Positions 8,752 to 20,741 of a stretch of 64,000 nt of DNA are shown here, in pieces (positions within the stretch are counted from its first letter, which is position 1; each line of letters begins with the position of its first letter). Below the pieces are notes generated by a model. It was not told where the DNA came from. It did no database searches and saw only the letters and a program-made list of their open reading frames with translations. The stretch spans positions 366,042-430,041 of the forward strand of contig NZ_BBXG01000007.1 of the NCBI RefSeq assembly GCF_001570605.1. The letters run 5' to 3'. A program made the position numbers and the translations under genes. Source of the DNA: Herbidospora cretacea (GTDB lineage: Bacteria > Actinomycetota > Actinomycetes > Streptosporangiales > Streptosporangiaceae).

Positions 8752-9567
8752 GTGGAACCGTATGTGGCGATGAGGCCAAGACTTGTCCGCTTGGCCTACG
8801 GCCTGCTGGGCGATCTCCAAGAGTCCGAGGACGTCGTCCAGGACGCCTGGCTACGCCTGGCGCGGGCCGAGGAGCAGCCCGAAGACGTCGAAGGCTGGCT
8901 CGTGGTCACCGTCTCCAGACTGGCCCTGGACGTCCTCAAATCCGCCCGTAAGCGCAGAGAGGAATACGTAGGCCCCTGGCTCCCCGAGCCGATCGTCGAC
9001 GCCGATCCCGCCGACCGGGTCACCCTCGACGAGTCCCTCAGCCTCGCCATGTTCGTGGTCCTCGAAAGCCTCAGCCCGGCCGAACGCACCGCTTTCGTCC
9101 TGCACGACGTCTTCGGCGTCCCCTTCGACGAGATTGCCCGCGCGGTGGGCCGGACCCCGGCCGCCTGCCGGCAGCTCGCCAACAGGGCCCGGCGACACGT
9201 CCAGGAGAAGGCCCCCAGGTTCGATGTCGACGTGGCCGATCACAAGCGGGTGGTCGACGCATTCGCGGCCGCCTGCGAGGGGAGGGACGTCGAGGGGCTG
9301 CTCGCCGTGCTCGACCCCGATGTGGTCCTGCGCAGCGACGGGGGCGGGCTCGTCCGGGCGGCGCTGCGGCCGGTCGTAGGGGCGGACAGGGTCGCGCGGT
9401 TCCTGATCGGGATCCAGCAGGGCGGCTTCCGGGCGGTCACGGTCAACGGGCTGCCGGGGCTGGTCCGTGACCATCAGCTCGCCGTGTACGGGCTGGCGGT
9501 CAGACAGGGACGAATCGTCGAGGTCGACATCGTCCGCAATCCAGAGAAACTGAGGAGTCTGCGATGA
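8752..9567 (+). CDS. SigJ-type ECF sigma factor with C-terminal SnoaL-like domain
   Basis: 271 residues. Region 2 (LRPRLVRLAYGLLGD-type start, EDVVQDAWLRL) and region 4 (LSPAERTAFVLHDVFGVPFDEIA) occupy about residues 7-160, followed by a SnoaL-like domain (about 165-271) typical of the SigJ/ECF41 group, where it regulates the sigma factor in place of a separate anti-sigma factor. Translation starts at GTG 8752 with no clear ribosome-binding site, so the message may be nearly leaderless. It overlaps the AhpD-like gene by 4 bases (ATGA), the classical ECF41 partner. The gene is divergent from a stand-alone SnoaL-like gene. Confidence 0.85.
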   Translation: MEPYVAMRPRLVRLAYGLLGDLQESEDVVQDAWLRLARAEEQPEDVEGWLVVTVSRLALDVLKSARKRREEYVGPWLPEPIVDADPADRVTLDESLSLAMFVVLESLSPAERTAFVLHDVFGVPFDEIARAVGRTPAACRQLANRARRHVQEKAPRFDVDVADHKRVVDAFAAACEGRDVEGLLAVLDPDVVLRSDGGGLVRAALRPVVGADRVARFLIGIQQGGFRAVTVNGLPGLVRDHQLAVYGLAVRQGRIVEVDIVRNPEKLRSLR

Positions 9568-10001
9568 GAATCGATGTGGCGGCGCTGGCGCCGGAGGCGT
9601 ACAAGGCGATGCTGGGCCTGGAGCGCTATCTGCACTCCAGCGGGCTGCCCTCGCAGGTCGTCGAGCTGGTCAAGCTGCGGGCCAGCCAGATCAACGGGTG
9701 CGCCTACTGCGTGCACATGCACAGTTCGGACATGAAGAAGGCCGGCGAGCCCGACGAACGCATCTGGGGCGTGGCGGCCTGGCGGGAGACGCCGTCCTAC
9801 TCCGCGGCGGAGCGCGCGGCGCTGGCTTTGACCGAGGAGGCGACCCGCCTCGCCGACTCGACCGGGGTGAGCGACGAGGTGTGGGGCGAGGCGGCCAAGC
9901 ACTTCGACGACACCCAGCTCGCCGCGCTCGTCGTCGCCATCTCCACGATCAACGCCTGGAACCGCATCGCGGTGACGACCCACAAGGAGCCCGGGGCCTG
10001 A
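9564..10001 (+). CDS. carboxymuconolactone decarboxylase family (AhpD-like) protein
   Basis: 145 residues carrying the redox motif C-A-Y-C-V-H-M-H (about residues 51-58), the CxxC plus His pattern of AhpD-like alkylhydroperoxidases. Length and the conserved LVKLRASQINGC stretch fit the family. The start codon overlaps the sigma gene's stop, and this pair (COE protein plus ECF41 sigma) is a recognised genomic unit in actinobacteria, where the sigma factor commonly activates the COE gene. Actual peroxidase activity versus another oxidoreductase role cannot be decided here. Confidence 0.87.
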   Translation: MRIDVAALAPEAYKAMLGLERYLHSSGLPSQVVELVKLRASQINGCAYCVHMHSSDMKKAGEPDERIWGVAAWRETPSYSAAERAALALTEEATRLADSTGVSDEVWGEAAKHFDDTQLAALVVAISTINAWNRIAVTTHKEPGA

Positions 10002-10425
10002 CCTTGAAATCAGCCGGCCGCCGGGCACCTGGCACGAAACCGACACCTACCCGCAGGAATGCGCTGATCCCTGGCATGGTTCCGCGGCTGGCCGGAAGGT
10101 GTGATGACAGCGGCACGGATGCGGCGCCTGTCATGGGAGGTGATCAACCAGGAGATGCCGTCCGGGGCATTGATTGGGCGCCTGAGCCCGAAAGATCGCT
10201 TAGCCGTAGATGTGCTGACATGTGCTGCGGATCCGGTTCTGATTCCAGGCTTGCGGCCTGCCAGAGGTGTGGCCGCATGGCGGTCAGGCATGGCCACACC
10301 GGGGACCGAAAACACATGAAGTCAGGCAGTTGATCATCCGCGTGGTATGGCCCGGGACTAGACCTCGGGCCATATCGCCATGTCCGGGCCCCTGAGGTCA
10401 CTCCCTGCTCACATAATGTCCTGCG
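10002..10425 (+). other. 424-base non-coding gap with three inverted repeats
   Basis: No convincing gene is present; a 72-codon frame at 10101-10319 has no ribosome-binding site and no recognisable protein character. The gap holds three perfect-stem hairpins in a row: CAGGC/GCCTG at 10246-10260, GGTGTGGCC/GGCCACACC at 10266-10300, and a 9-base stem at 10346-10374 listed separately as a terminator. Local GC is lower than in the neighbouring genes. It may hold terminators for the SigJ operon, a small RNA, or an old gene remnant. Confidence 0.5.
10346..10374 (+). terminator. hairpin, possible rho-independent terminator without U-tract
   Basis: A perfect 9-base inverted repeat (TATGGCCCG and CGGGCCATA) with an 11-base loop lies 345 bases past the AhpD-like stop and 52 bases before the next start. 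There is no T run, as is common in actinomycete terminators, so a regulatory hairpin for the next gene is equally possible. Confidence 0.4.
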
Positions 10426-11511
10426 ATGAACGCGCAACGTCACTATCCTCTCGACGTCAGCGTCGTCGTTCCGGCCGCCGATTTCGTCCACCTGGACAGG
10501 TGGCTGACGCACGCGCTGGCTCTGCGGGCCTCCAAAGAGGTCTTCGTGGCCGACTCGTCGCTGGCGCGGCTCTACGCGAGCCTGCACCGCAACGTCCACA
10601 TCACGAAAAATCCCCTCAACGCCCTCACCCGAGGGCGCTACACCTACTTCGCCGGCGAGCACCTCTCGCCGGTCGACCTCATGATCGAGACGGCCGACCG
10701 GACCGGCGCCGACCTGGTCGCGGTCGCGCCGCGGGCCTGTGACGACGCCTCCCTCGACGACATCTACGACGACCTGTCCCTGGGGAAACTGTTCCGGACC
10801 TCCTTCCGCGACCGGATCACGTACACGGACGCGGCCGACTTCGTCGTGCACGCCTACTGTCACGCCGAGCACATCGCCACCGTCCGGGGGCGGCAGCACA
10901 AGAGCCGCCACGACCCCGACCCGCTGGTCCGGCGGGTTCAGTCGCATCTGCCCAGCGGGCGGCTGCGTGACCAGCTGATCGCGCGGCACATCACCCGTGA
11001 CGTCCTGCCCGATCTCGCCGAGCCCTTCCTCGAAGCCGACGACACGGCCAGGGACGCGATCGTGAAGAGCGTCGCCCATCGGTGCGCCGAGTGGGTCACG
11101 CCGGGCGTGCGGGCCGAGCTCGACGCCGCCGACCAGGTCAGGCTGGCCTCGCTGGAGGATCACGACCGGCTGGAGCGGCTGGCGAGGATCTCCGAGGCGC
11201 CGCTGCACCGGTCGCTGCGCAACCTCGCCTGGGAGGGCGACCAGCTTCGCATCGAGTTCACCGCCGCGCTCGAAGGGTTCCCGGAGGCGGAGATCGGGCT
11301 GATGCTGCGTGACGGCGATCCGCAGGACGTCTGGGACGTCTACGTCACCGCCGAGTGTGACGGGATCGTGCGGCAGGCGCGGCTCGAAGGAGGGCGGGAC
11401 ATCGCGCTCCCGGTGCGGTTCACCGACGAGCTGGTGGCGCTGCCCTACCTGACCAGGACCGGAACGCTCAGCCTGCGGAAAGAGCGTCGCCTGATGCACA
11501 CCTCCCCTTAA
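10426..11511 (+). CDS. uncharacterised protein with weak glycosyltransferase-2/TarS-like features
   Basis: 361 residues. The N terminus (LDVSVVVPAADF, then KEVFVADSSLA) resembles the first strand of GT-A glycosyltransferases, and the blocks HITKNPLNALTRGRYTYFA and DLVAVAPRAC loosely recall bacterial wall-teichoic glycosyltransferases. The C-terminal 110 residues (from about 250) look beta-rich, like an accessory beta-sandwich. No DxD sugar-nucleotide motif is seen, so it may be a degenerate or non-enzymatic relative. The ATG at 10426 is used; no strong ribosome-binding site is obvious. It is transcribed towards the cbi operon but is separated from it by a putative operator. Confidence 0.5.
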   Translation: MNAQRHYPLDVSVVVPAADFVHLDRWLTHALALRASKEVFVADSSLARLYASLHRNVHITKNPLNALTRGRYTYFAGEHLSPVDLMIETADRTGADLVAVAPRACDDASLDDIYDDLSLGKLFRTSFRDRITYTDAADFVVHAYCHAEHIATVRGRQHKSRHDPDPLVRRVQSHLPSGRLRDQLIARHITRDVLPDLAEPFLEADDTARDAIVKSVAHRCAEWVTPGVRAELDAADQVRLASLEDHDRLERLARISEAPLHRSLRNLAWEGDQLRIEFTAALEGFPEAEIGLMLRDGDPQDVWDVYVTAECDGIVRQARLEGGRDIALPVRFTDELVALPYLTRTGTLSLRKERRLMHTSP

Positions 11512-11526
11512 TGCGAATGACTCGCA
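11512..11526 (+). promoter_or_regulatory. Fur-family (Nur/Zur)-like operator upstream of cbiM
   Basis: The 15-mer TGCGAATGACTCGCA is a near-perfect 7-1-7 palindrome (TGCGA-N5-TCGCA exact, 6 of 7 pairs overall), the shape of Zur and Nur boxes. It lies immediately after the stop of the previous gene and 47 bases before the cbiM GTG. A TATCGT hexamer just downstream could be a -10, so bound repressor would cover the -35 region. Which metal sensor binds is an inference; nickel (Nur) is attractive because the operon imports cobalt or nickel. Confidence 0.5.
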
Positions 11527-11572
11527 ACTGCTCTATCGTTGTGGAAAATTCGTACAAAAGTGGAGGAACGCC

Positions 11573-12571
11573 GTGCACGTGCCTGATGGCTTCTTCACCG
11601 CGCCGGTCGCGATCGGCGCGGGCGTCGTGGCGGCGGCCGCGGTGGCCGTCTCCCTCAGGAAGGCCAAGACGGAGCTCGACGACCGCACCGCGCCCATGGC
11701 GGGGCTGGTCGCGGCGTTCATCTTCGCGGTGCAGATGCTCAACTTCCCCATCGCGGCCGGGACGTCCGGCCACCTGCTCGGCGGGGCGCTGGCGGCGATA
11801 CTCGTCGGGCCCTACACAGCCGTCCTGTGCGTCTCCGTGGTGCTGGCCGTGCAGGGGTTCTTCTTCGCCGACGGCGGGCTGACCGCGCTCGGGATCAACG
11901 TCGTGCTGATGGCGATCATCCCGTCGGCGCTCGGCTGGGGGGTGTTCCAGCTGGTCACCCGGGTCGCCCGGAACCGGGCCTCGGTGGTCGCCGGGTCGTT
12001 CGTCGCGGCGCTGATCTCGGTGCCGATCGCCGCGCTCACCTTCGCGGTCCTCTTCGTGCTCGGCGGCACCGCGCCGATCGAGACCGGCGCGGTCTTCGCC
12101 GCCATGGGCGGCGTCCACGTGCTGGTGGGCATCGGTGAGGGGCTGATCACCGCGGTGACCGTCAGCAGCGTGCTCGCGGTCCGGCCCGATCTCGTGTACG
12201 GCGCCCGCTTCCTCACCAAGCCCCTGGTCCTGAAGACCGCCACGGGCGAGCAGGTCGTCGAGCCCGCCAGGCCCGAGCCGGTCAAGCCGCTCCGGCCGTT
12301 CCTCGTCGGTGCCGTGGCCGTGGCCCTGGTGCTCGCGGGCGTCGTCAGCTTCTTCGCCTCCTCCTCGCCCGACGGCCTGGAGCGGGTCGCCGAGGACGAG
12401 GGCTTCATCGGCGCGGCCACCGACCACGCCTTCGGCGGCTTCGCGCTGGCCGACTACGGCGACGTCGGCGGCATCCCCGTCGGGATCGCCGGGATCATCG
12501 GCGTGGTGATCACGCTGCTGGTCGGCGGGGCCATCCTCTGGTCGGTCCGGCAGAAGACGACGGCGGCGTGA
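11573..12571 (+). CDS. cbiM: cobalt/nickel ECF transporter substrate-binding subunit, CbiM-CbiN fusion
   Basis: 332 residues. It begins M-H-V-P-D-G-F, the N-terminal metal-binding sequence of CbiM, which sets the GTG at 11573 as the true start; GGAGG lies upstream. The first 215 residues form the multi-helix CbiM membrane domain. After a proline-rich linker the C terminus carries a helix, a PDGLE motif and a last helix, the CbiN signature, so M and N are fused. It starts the cbiM-cbiQ-cbiO operon with 4-base overlaps. No cobalamin riboswitch was seen upstream; a Fur-family-like palindrome is present instead. Confidence 0.92.
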   Translation: MHVPDGFFTAPVAIGAGVVAAAAVAVSLRKAKTELDDRTAPMAGLVAAFIFAVQMLNFPIAAGTSGHLLGGALAAILVGPYTAVLCVSVVLAVQGFFFADGGLTALGINVVLMAIIPSALGWGVFQLVTRVARNRASVVAGSFVAALISVPIAALTFAVLFVLGGTAPIETGAVFAAMGGVHVLVGIGEGLITAVTVSSVLAVRPDLVYGARFLTKPLVLKTATGEQVVEPARPEPVKPLRPFLVGAVAVALVLAGVVSFFASSSPDGLERVAEDEGFIGAATDHAFGGFALADYGDVGGIPVGIAGIIGVVITLLVGGAILWSVRQKTTAA

Positions 12572-13301
12572 AGGGCCTCTACCGGCCGGGCGACTCGCCG
12601 ATCCACCGGCTCGCGCCGCAGTGCAAGCTGGTCGCCGTCGTGCTCTTCGCCGTCGTGGTGGTGGCCACTCCGCGCGAGCGTTTCTGGGCCTTCCTCCTGT
12701 ACGCCCTGAGCCTCGCGGCCGTCACCCTGATCGCCCGCGTCCCGGTCGGCTACGTGGTCAGGCGCCTGGCGGTGGAGCTCCCGTTCGTGGTCTTCGCGCT
12801 GGCCATCCCGTTCATCGGGGTGGGGGAACGGATCGAGGTGATGGGCGTGTCCCTCAGCGTGGCGGGCCTGTGGGCGGCCTGGAACATCCTCGCCAAGGCC
12901 ACGCTCGGCGTGGCGGCCTCCATCCTGCTGGCCGCCACCACCGAACCGCGCGCGCTGCTGCTCGGCGCCCAGCGGCTCAGGGTCCCCCAGCTGCTGATCC
13001 AGATCGCCACGTTCATGCTGCGCTACCTGGAGGTCATCCTCGACGAGATGCGCCGCATGAAGGTCGCCCGAGAGTCGCGCGGCTTCACCCCGCGCGACGT
13101 CCGGCAGGCGCCCGTCCTGGCCAAGTCGGCGGGCGCGCTGTTCATCCGGTCGTACGAACGCGGCGAGCGCGTCCACCTGGCCATGCTGAGCAGGGGATAC
13201 ACCGGCACCATGCCCACCCTCACCGACGACCGGGCGCCGAAGACCCAGTGGGCCATGGCCGCCGTGCTCCCCATCGTGGCCTCGGCCGTACTGTTCGTGT
13301 C

Positions 13302-13305
<4 letters not shown>
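12568..13305 (+). CDS. cbiQ: cobalt/nickel ECF transporter transmembrane T subunit CbiQ
   Basis: 245 residues with several hydrophobic helices and the two short ATPase-coupling motifs expected of T subunits (ARESRGF near residue 166 and a second SRGY near 209). The protein couples ATP hydrolysis by CbiO to movement of the CbiM substrate subunit in the membrane. GTG 12568 overlaps the cbiM stop (GTGA) and the gene's own stop overlaps cbiO (ATGA), giving one tightly coupled operon. Confidence 0.92.
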
Positions 13306-14022
<717 letters not shown>

Positions 14023-14045
<23 letters not shown>

Positions 14046-15021
14046 CGACCACGCGGTCGCTCGCCTGCAACTGGGGCACCTTGGCGTAGGGGATGACCCT
14101 GCCGTCGCGGACGACCGCGACGACCATACCCTCGGCCTGCTCGCAGGTGCCGCCGACCTCGCCGGGCTTCACGGGGCGTTCGTAGAGGTCCAGGCCGGTG
14201 CCGTACATGAGGAAGTCGTCGATGATCGTGCTGACGGCCGGGCTCTGGGTGGCCACGCCGAGCATCCGGCCGGCCGCCTCCGACGAGGTGATGACCACGT
14301 CGGCGCCGCTGCTGCGGACCAGCGGGTCGTTCTCCGACTCCCGGACCGCCGCCACGATCGTGGCCTTGGGGTTGAGGCTGCGCGCGGTCAGGACGACCAG
14401 GGCGGTCGTGTCGTCGCGCTGGGTGGAGATGATGATCTCCTTGGCGGTCTCGACCCTGGCCCGGCGCAGCACGCTGCCGCGGGTGCCGTCGCCGAGGATG
14501 CCCACGAAGCCGTCCTCGTTGGCCTCACTGACCACGCCGCCGTTGGGGTCGATCACCACGATCGACTCGCGGCTGCGGTCGTTCTCCAGGAGGGTGCGCA
14601 CGGCGGCCCGGCCCTTGGTGCCGTAGCCGACCACGACGGTGTGCCCGGTCAACTTGGACCTCCAGCGACTGGTGAGGAAATCTTCCCTGGTCCGGCGGGT
14701 GAGCACTTCGAGCGTGGTGCCGACCAGGATGACGAGGAACACGATGCGCAGCGGCGTCACCAGGACGATGTTGATGAGCCGCGCCGTGTCCGAGACCGGG
14801 GTGATGTCGCCGTAACCGGTGGTGGAGACGGTGACGGTGGAGTAGTAGAGGGCGTCGAGCAAGGACATCTTGCCGTCGTAGTTGTCCTTGTATCCGTCGA
14901 GGTCGAACGCGACCAGCAGAAACACGGCCCCGAGGGCGGCGAAGGCGTACCAGATACGGCGCAGAACCGCCCGTAGCGGGCTGACCTTCTCCTGGGGGAG
15001 CCGAATCCCGGCATCTGTCAC
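14023..15021 (-). CDS. potassium channel with RCK (TrkA-N/TrkA-C) regulatory domains
   Basis: 332 residues. Two transmembrane helices (about 22-40 and 84-107) flank a pore loop with the selectivity filter TTGYGD (67-72). A Rossmann RCK-N domain follows (VVVGYGTKGRAAV near residue 131), then an RCK-C domain to the end. This is the MthK/Kch-like layout in which cytosolic ligand or Ca2+/nucleotide binding gates K+ flow. The start is GTG 15021. The end overlaps cbiO by 23 bases on the other strand; functional linkage is not implied. Confidence 0.9.
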
Positions 15022-15097
15022 AAGGCGATCTTACGGTTCAAGCACCTCACTGACGGTGATGCACCAGTAAAGTGGGCCTCGCGGAGGAGGTTCGACA

Positions 15098-15442
15098 ATG
15101 AAACTGCGGCTTGCCCGGAGATCACTCTCCGGTGCCGTGGTGGTGGCGGTCGAGGGCGAACTCGACCTGTTCACCGCCCCCTTCCTGCGTGATGAGGTGC
15201 GAGACGCGATCAAACAGGACGGCGCCGTCCTGGTGCTCGACCTGACGTCGCTGTCGTTCATGGACTCCAGCGGGCTGAGCGTGCTGATCGAGGCGTGGCG
15301 GCTGGCCACCAGCGAGGGCGGCGGGGTGACGCTCGCCGCGCCGCAGGCTCCGGTGGCGCGAATTCTCCGTACGACCGGCCTCGACCGGCGGATCAAGGTC
15401 TACCCCGACGTCGACACCGCGATTTTGGGCCACCCCGAGTAG
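15098..15442 (+). CDS. STAS-domain anti-sigma factor antagonist
   Basis: 114 residues forming a single STAS domain. The conserved phosphorylation site lies in FMDSSGLSVLI (Ser57/Ser58). Such proteins release a sigma factor by binding its HATPase-type anti-sigma kinase when unphosphorylated. A strong GGAGGAGG site precedes the ATG. No kinase lies next to it; the SpoIIE-type phosphatase with a HATPase domain at 23688 is a candidate partner in the same region, but that is inference. Confidence 0.88.
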   Translation: MKLRLARRSLSGAVVVAVEGELDLFTAPFLRDEVRDAIKQDGAVLVLDLTSLSFMDSSGLSVLIEAWRLATSEGGGVTLAAPQAPVARILRTTGLDRRIKVYPDVDTAILGHPE

Positions 15443-15475
15443 AACTTCATTCGGTTCTTTGGTTATGGTCCGCGT

Positions 15476-16249
15476 ATGGACCTGAGGAACTGTGTAGCGA
15501 TCATCTCCGGCGGTGCGAGCGGGCTCGGCGAGGGCACCGCCCGCGAACTGGCAAAGATCGGTGCGACCGTCGTCATCGCCGACCTCAACGAGGAGCGCGG
15601 CAAGGCCCTGGCCGACGAGCTGGGCGGGATCTTCGTCCGCACGGACGTCTCCGACGAGGCCTCCGTACAGGCCGCCGTCGACGCCGCCGTGGCTCTCGGC
15701 AAGCCCCTGCGGGCCGTGGTCAACAGCGCCGGCATCGGCTGGGCCGCCCGGACCGTCGCCCGCGACGGCTCGCCCCACGATCTGGCGTCGTACCAGAAGG
15801 TGATCGCCGTCAACCTGATCGGCACCTTCAACCTCATGCGCATCGGCGCGGCCGCGATGGCCAGAACCGAGCCCGCCGACGCCGACAACGCGCGCGGCGT
15901 GGTGATCAACACCGCTTCGGTGGCGGGCATCGAGGGGCAGACCGGGCAGGTGGCCTACTCGGCGTCCAAGGGCGGCATCATCGGCATGACCCTCCCGGCG
16001 GCCCGCGACCTGGCCGCGATCGGGGTCCGGGTGCTGACGATCGCCCCCGGCATCATCGACACCCCGATCTACGGCTCCGGGCCGGAGTCCGAGGCCTTCA
16101 AGGCGCAGCTCTCCGCGCCGGTGCCGTTCCCGAAGCGCATGGGCACCGCCGCCGAGTTCGCCCACCTGGTCCGCTCGCTGATCGAGAACGACTACATGAA
16201 CGGCGAAGTCATCCGCTTCGACGGCGGCATCCGCTTCCAGCCCAAGTAG
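15476..16249 (+). CDS. short-chain dehydrogenase, 3-hydroxyacyl-CoA dehydrogenase type
   Basis: 257 residues of classical SDR fold: cofactor loop GGASGLGEG (12-20), Asp36 suggesting NAD preference, NSAG (83-86), and catalytic Ser148, Tyr161 and Lys165 (YSASK). Overall sequence resembles HSD10-type 3-hydroxyacyl-CoA dehydrogenases. The gene is followed after 9 bases by an enoyl-CoA hydratase, so the pair would perform two successive beta-oxidation steps. Substrate chain type is unknown. Confidence 0.85.
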   Translation: MDLRNCVAIISGGASGLGEGTARELAKIGATVVIADLNEERGKALADELGGIFVRTDVSDEASVQAAVDAAVALGKPLRAVVNSAGIGWAARTVARDGSPHDLASYQKVIAVNLIGTFNLMRIGAAAMARTEPADADNARGVVINTASVAGIEGQTGQVAYSASKGGIIGMTLPAARDLAAIGVRVLTIAPGIIDTPIYGSGPESEAFKAQLSAPVPFPKRMGTAAEFAHLVRSLIENDYMNGEVIRFDGGIRFQPK

Positions 16250-16258
16250 GAGACAGTC

Positions 16259-17023
16259 ATGTCCGATGAGGTTCTGGTCGAGGTCGACGGCAACGTCGCC
16301 GTCATGACGATCAACCGCCCGAAGGCGAAGAACGCGGTCAACGGCGCTGTCGCCCAGGGCATCGCGGCGGCCGTCGACGAACTCGACGCCCGCCCCGACG
16401 TGTCGGTCCTGGTCCTGGCCGGCGGGGGCGGCACGTTCTGCGCCGGCATGGACCTGAAGGGCTTCCTGACCGGCGACATGCCGTTCATCGAGGGCCGCGG
16501 CTTCGGCGGCCTTGCCGAGTCGCCGCCGAAGAAGCCGCTGATCGCCGCCGTCGAGGGCTACGCCCTGGCGGGCGGGTTCGAGCTCGCCCTGTCGTGCGAC
16601 CTGATCGTGGCCGCCGAGACGGCCAAGTTCGGGCTGCCCGAGCCCAAGCGCGGCCTGATCGCCGGCGCGGGCGGCGTCATGCGGCTGCCGCGCCGCATCC
16701 CCTACCACGTGGCCATGGAGATCGCCCTGACCGGCGACTTCTACTCCGCGCAGCGTCTCTACGAGCTCGGCCTGGTCAACCGGGTCGTGGCCGAGGGCGA
16801 GTCGCTGGCCGCAGCCAAGGAACTGGCCGGGAAGATCGCCCAGAACGCGCCGCTGTCGCTCGCGGGCACCAAGAGGATCGTCGTCGAGTCGGTCGACTGG
16901 CCGCTCGGCGAGATGTTCGCCCGCCAGTCCGAGATCATGAACCCGATCTTCGGCTCGAAGGACGCCATGGAGGGCGCCGCCGCCTTCGCCGAGAAGCGGG
17001 CGCCCGTCTGGCGGGGCGAATGA
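16259..17023 (+). CDS. enoyl-CoA hydratase/isomerase (crotonase family)
   Basis: 254 residues. The oxyanion-hole segments GGGGTFCAGMDLKGF (about 57-71) and AVEGYALAGGFELAL (about 100-114) are clear. The second acidic position falls in LPEPKRGLIAGAGG, where Glu is displaced relative to classical hydratases, so isomerase or another crotonase reaction is possible. The ATG lies 9 bases after the SDR stop, with AGGAGA as ribosome-binding site, indicating an operon with the dehydrogenase. Confidence 0.87.
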   Translation: MSDEVLVEVDGNVAVMTINRPKAKNAVNGAVAQGIAAAVDELDARPDVSVLVLAGGGGTFCAGMDLKGFLTGDMPFIEGRGFGGLAESPPKKPLIAAVEGYALAGGFELALSCDLIVAAETAKFGLPEPKRGLIAGAGGVMRLPRRIPYHVAMEIALTGDFYSAQRLYELGLVNRVVAEGESLAAAKELAGKIAQNAPLSLAGTKRIVVESVDWPLGEMFARQSEIMNPIFGSKDAMEGAAAFAEKRAPVWRGE

Positions 17024-17089
17024 TCCGGGAATGATCGGCCCGGTGGGGGGAACTGCCCGTTCATGGCGAGAACTGCGTACCGTGAGGGC

Positions 17090-17722
17090 ATGAGCGACGG
17101 CGTTTCCCCCACCACCCGGCAGAAGTTCGGCGGCCTTCTCGCCGGGGCCCTCGGAGCCGGGCTGCTGGTCCTGTTCCTCGTGTGCGTCATGTGGGCCCTG
17201 GAGGTCGTCGACTATCTCGGCGACGGCTACCTCGACCGCTACGGCATCATCGCCCACGAGCCCGACGGCCTGCCCGGCATCTTCTTCGCGCCGTTCCTGC
17301 ACGCCGGGTTCCCCCACCTGATGGCCAACTCGCTGCCCCTGCTGATCCTGGGCTTCCTGGCGGCCGTCCGGGGCATCGGCAAGTTCCTGGGGGCCAGCCT
17401 GATCATCATCGTGGTCAGCGGCATCGGGGTGTGGGTGACCAGCCCGGCCGACTCGGTCACGCTGGGTGCCAGCGGCCTGGTCTTCGGCTACTTCGGCTAC
17501 GTCGTGGCCCGCGGCCTGTTCGACCGGCGGCTGCTCGACATCGTGCTCGGGGTGATCGTCGCGGCGCTCTACTGGTCGATCCTGTGGGGCGCGCTGCCCG
17601 GCGAGACCGGCATCTCGTGGCAGGGACACCTGTTCGGATTGATCGGCGGCGTGTTGGGCGCGTGGGTGCTGCGGCGCAGGAGGCCGCCCGTGACCCGTGT
17701 CTCGCCCGCGACCATCGAATAG
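17090..17722 (+). CDS. rhomboid-family intramembrane serine protease
   Basis: 210 residues with about six hydrophobic helices. The catalytic dyad is GASG with Ser128 and His180 (SWQGHLFGLIGG); the HxxxN motif of the oxyanion region is His76-Asn80 (HLMAN). ATG 17090 is preferred: TACCGT just upstream could be a -10 element, while an in-frame ATG at 17063 would lie before it. It is separated from the crotonase gene by 66 bases and may have its own promoter. Confidence 0.82.
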   Translation: MSDGVSPTTRQKFGGLLAGALGAGLLVLFLVCVMWALEVVDYLGDGYLDRYGIIAHEPDGLPGIFFAPFLHAGFPHLMANSLPLLILGFLAAVRGIGKFLGASLIIIVVSGIGVWVTSPADSVTLGASGLVFGYFGYVVARGLFDRRLLDIVLGVIVAALYWSILWGALPGETGISWQGHLFGLIGGVLGAWVLRRRRPPVTRVSPATIE

Positions 17723-17782
17723 ACACGATCGGGTCACTGTTCGCATGGCGCGAGCTGCGAAAATCCTGACAGAATCGCTTGC

Positions 17783-20570
<2,788 letters not shown>

Positions 20571-20741
20571 TCCCGGCCGCCTCCCTCTCTTGTGAAGTCC
20601 AAAGCCTTGATGTCGAGATACCGGCGGGTCAATTTAACCCCTCGGGTTGCGGCGGGTCGCCTCCGGTCCCTCCCAAACGCCGTCGTCCCTGGTTAGGGCT
20701 GGTGCGCCAGACGTCTGTCAAGCGCGCAAGAATACCGTTCC

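Noticed and set aside
10101-10319. Possible 72-residue gene in the gap after the AhpD-like gene
   Set aside because: No ribosome-binding site, no recognisable protein pattern, and it spans two perfect hairpins.
11512-11572. Cobalamin riboswitch ahead of cbiM
   Set aside because: The gap is only 61 bases, too short for the element, and no B12-box-like sequence is seen.
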